NCBI GenBank assembly: GCA_002307175.1
Contig: DBTS01000148.1
Span: forward strand, 50,317-61,660
DNA length: 11,344 bases
Direction: 5' to 3'
Source: Rhodocyclaceae bacterium UBA1310
Lineage (GTDB): Bacteria > Pseudomonadota > Gammaproteobacteria > Burkholderiales > Rhodocyclaceae
The position numbers were made by a program, and so were the translations under genes. The notes beneath the pieces were generated by a model. That model ran no database searches and was not told where the DNA came from. It was given only the letters and a program-made list of their open reading frames with translations. Positions 6,577 through 11,344 of this stretch are shown here, piece by piece. The stretch's first letter is position 1. The number at the start of each line of letters is the position of its first letter.

Positions 6577-8145
6577 TCATCGCCTGTCATGCAAGGAAAC
6601 CTGCGCAAGACGTGCCATCCCCCACACTGCTATCAGGGCCAGCACAGCCGCCAGCAGCAGCCCGACATCAATGGCACGGGCCAGAGCATCGCGTACCTGC
6701 TCCATGAGCAGTAATCCGTTATGCCCAGCTGCAGACAAATGCTTGATCTGCACAATCTGCTCCTGAGCATTCAACAGGATGCGTGGATCGGCAAATGGCG
6801 CCAGTTGCCCGGCCGCTCCACTCCTTTCAAAATCCCCGGTTATGCCAATGCGATACAGAACCGTCACCAGAGAACCGGCCAGTGCCGTGCCCAGCATTCC
6901 TCCAACCAAGCGCAACGACTGTAACAACGCGGTGGCGATGCCAAGGTGCTGGCGCTCGGCGAGGCATTGGGTAAACAACGTGAGGTTCATGAGAATGAAG
7001 CCCAGGCCCGTTCCTGCGCCAAACATCAGGGCAAGCAGCGTATTGAAGGAGGCCGTGCGCCCGAGCGCCGCCAGACTCGCACAACTGATCATGAGAACAA
7101 CGAAGCCCCACAGCGGCACATGATTGGGGTTGCGCACACGCATGATGATGCGCCCATTGACGATAGCCCCCAGCGTGATGCAAAGCGCCAACGGGGTGAT
7201 CAGAAACCCCGCCTGTTTGGGTTGCAGGCCATAGGCCCCCTGGAACAGAAGGGGCAGGTAAAACAGCAGCACGAACATGATGGCACCTGCCAGCACCGAC
7301 AGGATAAAAAGCCCGCGAATGCTTTTATCTCTGAATAGTTCGGTTGGCAGTAGAGGATCAACACAGCGCCTTTCCCACCACAGCAAGAGACAGAACGCCA
7401 ACAGGGATAGCACACCACTCCCCACGCAGACCAGCCCTGCCCCACCCCGCGACAGAAACTGGACGAACAGTTGTAGCCCGCCAAGAGCCAGTGCGATCAA
7501 CAATGCGCCAAGCCAGTCGATACGCCCGCGCCGGAGTGCCGCAGCAGGCGGAAAATACGGCAGATGCCGCCAGATGAAATACACTGACAAAAATCCCAAA
7601 GGGATATTCAGGAAAAATACGGCGCGCCAGCCATAACTTTGCGAGAGCCATCCTCCAAGCGTTGGCCCCACTGCGTTAACCGTGCTGAACAACATGCTGA
7701 GCAACATTTGCCAGCGCAGGCGCCGGGCTGTCTCGGGAAACAGTTCCGGCACACAGGCAAAGGCCGTTCCAATCAAAACACCGCCGCCCAGCCCCTGCAG
7801 TACGCGGGCGGCCAATAGCCAGGCCATGGACGAGGCAAAGCCACAGAGCAGGGATGCCAGACTGAAGATCAATACTGCAGCCAGAACAAAGTATTTGCGC
7901 CCAAAGTAGTCTCCCAGTCTGCCGAAGACCGGAATACTGATCACAGAAGCCAGCAAATAGCCGGTCGCCACCCAGGCATAGAGGGAAAAACCGCCCAGAT
8001 CGGCAACGATGCTGGGCAACACGTTGCCGATGATGGTCTGATCCAGCCCCGAGAGCATCAAGCCAAGCGCCACCCCCAGCAAGGCCAGCAGAGACTGCCT
8101 GAACCCTGTGACAGATGGCGCCTGCGGTTCACTGCGAACATTCAT
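6577..8145 (-). CDS. DHA2-family MFS exporter (EmrB/QacA type, 14 TM)
   Basis: Inner-membrane proton-coupled transporter of 522 residues. DHA2 hallmarks are visible: motif D1 LDQTIIGNVLPSI (34-46), motif A GRLGDYFGRK (75-84), RVLQGLGGG (114-122), and motif C with GPTLGGWL followed by WRAVFFLNIP (about 160-182). The length, the number of hydrophobic segments and the large polar loop before the last helix (about 430-495) fit the 14-helix EmrB/QacA group, usually multidrug or metabolite exporters. No HlyD/EmrA-like partner is adjacent. The ATG at 8145 overlaps the aminotransferase stop as ATGA, so translational coupling is likely. The same frame is open far upstream, but that part is out-of-frame aminotransferase sequence. 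The substrate is unknown; coupling suggests it may relate to the aminotransferase's substrate or product. Confidence 0.92.
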   Translation of the reverse strand: MNVRSEPQAPSVTGFRQSLLALLGVALGLMLSGLDQTIIGNVLPSIVADLGGFSLYAWVATGYLLASVISIPVFGRLGDYFGRKYFVLAAVLIFSLASLLCGFASSMAWLLAARVLQGLGGGVLIGTAFACVPELFPETARRLRWQMLLSMLFSTVNAVGPTLGGWLSQSYGWRAVFFLNIPLGFLSVYFIWRHLPYFPPAAALRRGRIDWLGALLIALALGGLQLFVQFLSRGGAGLVCVGSGVLSLLAFCLLLWWERRCVDPLLPTELFRDKSIRGLFILSVLAGAIMFVLLFYLPLLFQGAYGLQPKQAGFLITPLALCITLGAIVNGRIIMRVRNPNHVPLWGFVVLMISCASLAALGRTASFNTLLALMFGAGTGLGFILMNLTLFTQCLAERQHLGIATALLQSLRLVGGMLGTALAGSLVTVLYRIGITGDFERSGAAGQLAPFADPRILLNAQEQIVQIKHLSAAGHNGLLLMEQVRDALARAIDVGLLLAAVLALIAVWGMARLAQVSLHDRR

Positions 8146-9350
8146 TTCAGTGCCGCGCCCGCGCGGGCGATTCGCGTGCAGCCCTCCTCCAGGTTGTCGA
8201 TAGAGGTGGCAATGGATAGGCGGAAGTACGGTGACAATCCATAGGCAACGCCCGCCACCACGGCTACACCTTCGCTCTCCAGCAGATACATCACGACATC
8301 GCTGTCGTTGTGCAATGTCTGGCCTTCTGGCGTGGTCTTGCCGATCCAGCCGCCACAGTTGATATAGAGATAGAAGGCACCATCGGGGGCCACACAGCTC
8401 AGGCCGGGGATGGCGTTGATGCGCGCCAGTGTCTGATCGCGGCGCTGGCGATAGATAGCCACGCTTTCTGCCACGAAACCCTGATCGCCATTCATGGCAG
8501 CCGCAGCCGCAGCCTGACTGACCGAACAGCAATTGCCGGAGGATTGCGAGAGTAGCGTATCGATGGCCTTGATCAGATCCGTCGGCCCTGCCGCGTAGCC
8601 AATACGCCAGCCCGTCATGGCATAGGTTTTGGAGACGCCATTGATGACGAGGGTGCGATCACGCAGCAGGGGCTCGGCTTCCAGGAGATGCGTAGTGCGC
8701 TGGCCGTCGTAACGGATATGTTCGTAAATGTCGTCCGACATGATCATCACCTGCGGATGCTGCAGCAGGACATCGGCCAGCGCCCGGTACTCCTCAAGGG
8801 TGTAACTGGCTCCTGTCGGATTACTCGGTGAATTGATGATCAGCCAGCGTGTGCGTGATGTAATGGCTGCTGCGAGCTGTTCAGGCACCAGCTTGAATCC
8901 TGTGGATTCCGGGCAGGCAACAGGCACCGGTACGCCTTCGCAGGCCAGCACCATGTCTGGATAGGAAACCCAGTAGGGTGCCGGGATGATCACTTCATCG
9001 CCCGGCTCCAGCGTAACGGCGAGCGCATTGTAGATGGCACTCTTGGCTCCACTGGTGGCGATGATCTCGTTGAGTGCATAGCTCAGGCGGTTCTCACGCA
9101 GCAGTTTGGCTGCAATTGCCTGGCGCAATTCAACGGTTCCTGCCATCAGGGTATAGCGCGTCGCGCCACGCGCAATCGCAGCAGCGGCTGCCTCGCAGAT
9201 GTGAGCGGGCGTATCGAAATCGGGCTCACCCACCACCAGATTGACAATGGAACGCCCTTCGCGACGCAGGCTGTTGGCACGGTCTGCAGCGGAGGTGCTG
9301 GGGGAAGGTTTGATGCGCTGTACGCGCGCGGCAATGCGGGATTGAGTCAC
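8142..9350 (-). CDS. Class I/II PLP-dependent aminotransferase (AspC/AatA-like)
   Basis: Cytoplasmic PLP enzyme of 402 residues, the usual length for aspartate/aromatic aminotransferases of fold type I. Motifs in order: VVGEPDFDTP (39-48), NSPSNPTG with Asn177 (173-180), the SDDIYE region with Tyr209 (205-210), the Schiff-base Lys241 in SKTYAMTGWRIGYAAGP, and FRLSIATS with the carboxylate-binding Arg377 (376-383). Subgroup I-gamma aspartate or arogenate/aromatic aminotransferases are the closest idea, but specificity cannot be read reliably. The start is a GTG at 9350 with AAGG 9 nt upstream; no ATG lies upstream in frame. Its stop overlaps the MFS start by 4 nt, forming a two-gene operon divergent from the Nac-like regulator, the typical arrangement for a LysR target. 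Confidence 0.93.
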   Translation of the reverse strand: MTQSRIAARVQRIKPSPSTSAADRANSLRREGRSIVNLVVGEPDFDTPAHICEAAAAAIARGATRYTLMAGTVELRQAIAAKLLRENRLSYALNEIIATSGAKSAIYNALAVTLEPGDEVIIPAPYWVSYPDMVLACEGVPVPVACPESTGFKLVPEQLAAAITSRTRWLIINSPSNPTGASYTLEEYRALADVLLQHPQVMIMSDDIYEHIRYDGQRTTHLLEAEPLLRDRTLVINGVSKTYAMTGWRIGYAAGPTDLIKAIDTLLSQSSGNCCSVSQAAAAAAMNGDQGFVAESVAIYRQRRDQTLARINAIPGLSCVAPDGAFYLYINCGGWIGKTTPEGQTLHNDSDVVMYLLESEGVAVVAGVAYGLSPYFRLSIATSIDNLEEGCTRIARAGAALK

Positions 9351-9404
9351 GGGGAAGACCTTTTTGGGGCTGTCGAATCAGTCTTTACGTTACGTTGTGC
9401 CCGT

Positions 9405-9418
9405 TCTTGGTGCCAAGA
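9405..9418. promoter_or_regulatory. Palindrome, possible operator
   Basis: TCTTGG and CCAAGA are perfect inverted arms around TG. The same place fits a degenerate NtrC-type TGC-N11-GC spacing (9398-9414), though its last base is wrong. It lies about 100 nt upstream of the sigma54-like element, a normal enhancer distance. Factor unknown. Confidence 0.35.
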
Positions 9419-9436
9419 CGACTTCGTGCTGTGTCG

Positions 9437-9451
9437 ATATGAAAGGCTTAT
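9437..9451. promoter_or_regulatory. ATA-N9-TAT element (Nac-type site)
   Basis: ATA (9437-9439), nine bases, TAT (9449-9451). This matches the ATA-N9-TAT pattern known for Nac and also the general LysR T-N11-A rule. It lies between the palindrome and the sigma54-like element. Six fixed bases are weak evidence alone; the neighbouring Nac-like gene and the second site at 10510 strengthen it. Confidence 0.45.
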
Positions 9452-9494
9452 GGCTCATTGCCCAGAGCGGCACTTCGTGGTTTGTGATGGGGAT

Positions 9495-9510
9495 CGGTTC
9501 GGTTCTTGCT
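9495..9510 (+). promoter_or_regulatory. Candidate sigma54 promoter of the nac-like gene
   Basis: CGGTTC-GGTTC-TTGCT keeps GG and GC 10 nt apart and the full -12 TTGCT. Against TGGCACGR-N3-TTGCW, 10 of 13 defined positions match; the misses are the first T and the CA of CAC. It predicts a start near 9521, 43 nt before the ATG. Enteric nac genes are sigma54-dependent, which makes the match more believable. Confidence 0.4.
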
Positions 9511-9563
9511 AGAGCCGCTTATCGATTGTGAAATCGCTAGCGCAACACAAAGAGGGGCCGGCA

Positions 9564-10508
9564 ATGAATCTCAAGCGTCTGAAGTACTTTGTCAAAATCG
9601 TGGACATTGGCAGCCTCACCCAGGCAGCAGACGTCCTGTTCATTGCACAGCCCGCACTCAGCCAGCAATTGGCGACCCTCGAAGGGGAAGTCCGCCAGCA
9701 GTTGCTGATACGCACCCAGCGCGGCGTCACTCCAACCGAGGCGGGCAAGGTTCTATACCGCCACGCGCAAATCATTCTGCGTCAATGCGAGCAGGCCAGG
9801 TTTGATATGGAAGCCGCCACGCACGGCATCTCCGGCCAGGTATCCGTGGGGCTGGCCCCCGGAACAGCAGCTGCGACACTCTCGCTGCCTCTGCTGCGCA
9901 GGGTGCGTGCATCTCACCCAGGCATCCTGCTCTACCTCAACGAAAACTATGGCACCACACTGTCCGAACTCATCATGAACGGACGCATGGATCTGGCGGT
10001 GCTATACGGTGACAAGTCGGTACACGGGCTCAGCTTCATCCCGCTGCTCAAGGAGGAACTCTATCTGGTGGGCGCCGCCAGCATGCCACGGCTGGCCGAG
10101 AACGTGAGCCTGGCCGAGCTGGGCGACCTGGAATTGTATCTGCCGCGACCCTACAACATCGTGCGCAAACTGGTGAATGAAAGCTTCTTGCGCGCAAATC
10201 TGGGCGCGCCAAGGGTTGTCGCCGAGATCGAATCGGCCGTCACGCTGCACGCACTGATTGCCGAGGGCCTTGGCGCCACCATTCTGCCTGCGTCAATGGC
10301 ACGTGAGATGGTGAATTCGTGCAATGCCTGGTGCAGCCGGATTATCGATCCGATCATTGAGGCCCCATTGGCGCTCTGCCAATCAGATCATCTTCCGCTA
10401 TCCGAGCCGGCCCAGGCGGTGAAGGCCATCCTGCTCGAACTGATAGGAGAACGGGCAGGCACCACTACAGTGCCATCACTTGATTCGGCGATTCAATTCG
10501 CTGCATGA
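9564..10508 (+). CDS. nac: LysR-family regulator, Nac-like (nitrogen assimilation control)
   Basis: A 314-residue LysR-type DNA-binding regulator. The N-terminal winged helix-turn-helix (recognition region about 18-37, SLTQAADVLFIAQPALSQQL) and the stretches KYFVKIVDIGSLTQAA (7-22), LLIRTQRGVTPTEAGK (47-62), ILRQCEQA (71-78) and LAPGTAAATLSLPLL (97-111) closely resemble, from memory, the Nac protein of Klebsiella and E. coli. The substrate-binding domain follows to the end and is less similar. In enterics Nac is made under nitrogen limitation from an NtrC/sigma54 promoter and acts without a known coinducer. The ATG at 9564 has GAGGGG upstream with usable spacing; a GTG at 9528 is in frame but adds residues outside the family. 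It is divergent from the aminotransferase-MFS operon and 134 nt upstream of accB. The symbol is by family resemblance; effector and regulon are inferred. Confidence 0.85.
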   Translation: MNLKRLKYFVKIVDIGSLTQAADVLFIAQPALSQQLATLEGEVRQQLLIRTQRGVTPTEAGKVLYRHAQIILRQCEQARFDMEAATHGISGQVSVGLAPGTAAATLSLPLLRRVRASHPGILLYLNENYGTTLSELIMNGRMDLAVLYGDKSVHGLSFIPLLKEELYLVGAASMPRLAENVSLAELGDLELYLPRPYNIVRKLVNESFLRANLGAPRVVAEIESAVTLHALIAEGLGATILPASMAREMVNSCNAWCSRIIDPIIEAPLALCQSDHLPLSEPAQAVKAILLELIGERAGTTTVPSLDSAIQFAA

Positions 10509-10509
10509 C

Positions 10510-10524
10510 ATAAGCCCTTCTTAT
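10510..10524. promoter_or_regulatory. ATAAG-N5-CTTAT dyad, candidate Nac/LysR operator upstream of accB
   Basis: ATAAGCCCTTCTTAT has perfect 5-bp inverted arms and satisfies both ATA-N9-TAT (Nac) and T-N11-A (LysR). It starts 2 nt after the nac-like stop codon and lies 118 nt before accB. Relative to a weak TTGGTG / TATCTT promoter (10545-10574, 18-nt spacer, start about 10581) its centre is near -64, the location I recall for the Nac site at the Klebsiella hutU promoter. The hexamers are poor, so the promoter is tentative. Confidence 0.5.
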
Positions 10525-10642
10525 CTCGGCAAAGCGAATCCGTCTTGGTGTCGGTAGCTATCGCCCCGTATCTTTTGCCTCAGCAACACGTACCGATGAT
10601 CAACGTCGGCCACGTCGAGCATGGACAAAGGTCATCGAGAGC

Positions 10643-11110
10643 ATGGATCACGCGTATATCAATACCCTCATCAAGGCCCTGGAGGCTTCGAACCTGTCGG
10701 AGCTGGAGTTCAGTCAGGATGGCTGCACGCTCAGGCTCGTAAAAGGCGCCAGCGCCCGGAAACAGACTGCGGCTGTCGCGTCTTCGGCATCCACCTCGGC
10801 GAGTCCAAAACCGTCTGTTCCAGGCGCACCACCAGCTCCGCCAATCATCCCCCGGGCTACGGCTGAAGTGCGCGCCCCGATGTTCGGCATTGTTCACCTG
10901 CAGGCTGCGCCCGGTGCTCCGGCTTACGTGGAAATCGGGCAGCCAATCAAGGCCGGGCAAACACTGTGCGTAATCGAGGCCATGAAAATCTTCAACGAGA
11001 TCCATGCCGAAGAGGACTGCATCGTAAACTCGATCCAGATTCAATCCGGACAGGAAGTGGAAGCAGGCCAGGTACTGTTCCAACTCACCGGGAGTGCAGC
11101 CGATGTTTGA
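10643..11110 (+). CDS. accB: Biotin carboxyl carrier protein (AccB-type), probably an accessory copy
   Basis: Carries biotin between the carboxylase and carboxyltransferase halves of a biotin-dependent carboxylase. The 155 residues show the AccB layout: an N-terminal helical segment (INTLIKALEASNLSELEFSQ), a Ser/Ala/Pro linker (about 42-72), and a biotinyl domain with APMFGIV (78-84), a thumb-like insertion (about 85-97) and the biotinylation motif EAMK, Lys115 being the biotin site. The residues after it (IFNEIHAEEDCIV) depart from the usual MMNQIEADKSG-type sequence. It is not beside the usual aroQ or prmA but beside a Nac-like regulator, so I favour an accessory carboxylase over the fatty-acid housekeeping copy. 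The start at 10643 gives the usual MDxxxI beginning; Shine-Dalgarno is weak. It overlaps the accC start by 8 nt. Confidence 0.9.
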   Translation: MDHAYINTLIKALEASNLSELEFSQDGCTLRLVKGASARKQTAAVASSASTSASPKPSVPGAPPAPPIIPRATAEVRAPMFGIVHLQAAPGAPAYVEIGQPIKAGQTLCVIEAMKIFNEIHAEEDCIVNSIQIQSGQEVEAGQVLFQLTGSAADV

Positions 11111-11344
11111 CAGCGTGCTCATCGCCAACCGGGGCGAAATCGCCCTGCGCATCCAGCGCGCCTGCCGCAGCCTGGGTCTGCGCACAGTGGCGGTCTACTC
11201 CGAAGCCGACCGAGATGCCATTCACGTAAAACAGGCAGATCAGGCCTTGTGCATCGGCCCTTCCGCGCCAGCACAAAGCTACCTCAATCAGGCCGCGATT
11301 CTCTATGCAGCCAAAATATCCGGCGCCCAGGCCGTGCATCCCGG
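11103..11344 (+). CDS. accC: Biotin carboxylase (AccC-type), N-terminal part, runs off the right edge
   Basis: ATP-dependent carboxylation of biotin on the carrier protein. Only 80 codons are visible: MFDSVLIANRGEIALRI is the family's signature N-terminus, with YSEADRDA (33-40), CIGPS (50-54) and the final AVHPG just before the usual YGFLSEN. The ATP-grasp and active-site regions lie outside. The start is fixed by GGGAG (11090-11094) with 8-nt spacing inside accB and by the conserved N-terminus. The 8-nt overlap with accB indicates coupled translation, as expected for subunits needed in fixed ratio. The absence of a carrier domain can only be assumed from the separate accB. Confidence 0.93.
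   Translation, partial: MFDSVLIANRGEIALRIQRACRSLGLRTVAVYSEADRDAIHVKQADQALCIGPSAPAQSYLNQAAILYAAKISGAQAVHP

Larger units (their letters stand above)
9351..9563. promoter_or_regulatory. Divergent aminotransferase / nac-like control region
   Basis: A 213-nt gap between divergent genes. From left to right it holds a perfect TCTTGG-N2-CCAAGA palindrome (9405-9418), an ATA-N9-TAT element (9437-9451) and a sigma54-like element (9495-9510). No strong sigma70 promoter is visible for the aminotransferase; a weak TTGGCA / TAACGT pair on the minus strand overlaps the palindrome. Confidence 0.5.

Noticed and set aside
8146..8532. 129-residue N-terminal extension of the MFS frame
   Set aside because: This is aminotransferase coding sequence read out of frame; the MFS begins normally at the ATG overlapping the aminotransferase stop.
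10580..11185. 201-aa minus-strand ORF opposite accB
   Set aside because: accB has an intact biotinylation motif and correct layout on the plus strand; the reverse frame shows no domain.

Overview
The window looks like a chromosomal stretch of a Gram-negative proteobacterium, most likely a beta-proteobacterium. MurJ, S20 and ArgF read like beta-proteobacterial homologues, the murJ / rpsT / argF grouping is common there, and both secreted proteins carry Sec-type signals. Composition is moderately GC-rich apart from one clearly AT-rich gap. No rRNA, tRNA, CRISPR array, transposase or phage gene was seen.

Layout. (1) 1-1992, minus strand: murJ (lipid II flippase) followed, 2 nt beyond its stop, by a secreted alpha/beta hydrolase that runs off the left edge. 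(2) 2158-4069, plus strand: rpsT (S20) with a good sigma70 promoter and an intrinsic terminator, then argF (ornithine carbamoyltransferase), a closely spaced VOC/glyoxalase-fold gene and a second intrinsic terminator. (3) 4070-5503: an AT-rich gap of about 440 nt and a lipoprotein with a roughly 95-residue serine-rich linker and an unrecognised C-terminal domain. (4) 5534-6433, minus: a Sel1-repeat protein with two C-terminal membrane helices. (5) 6577-9350, minus: a PLP aminotransferase whose stop overlaps the start of a 14-TM DHA2-type MFS exporter. (6) 9564-11344, plus: a LysR regulator strongly resembling Nac, then accB and the start of accC, overlapping by 8 nt.

The most interesting part is 8142-11344. 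The Nac-like gene sits between a divergent aminotransferase-exporter pair and a biotin carboxyl carrier / biotin carboxylase pair that looks like an accessory rather than the housekeeping copy. Both flanking gaps contain an ATA-N9-TAT element, the published Nac target pattern. The one between the regulator and accB is a perfect ATAAG-N5-CTTAT dyad. The gap upstream of the regulator also holds a sigma54-like -24/-12 element and a TCTTGG-N2-CCAAGA palindrome. My reading, which is inference, is a Nac-controlled nitrogen-linked locus in which the regulator acts on itself, on the divergent pair and on a biotin-dependent carboxylation operon continuing past the right edge.
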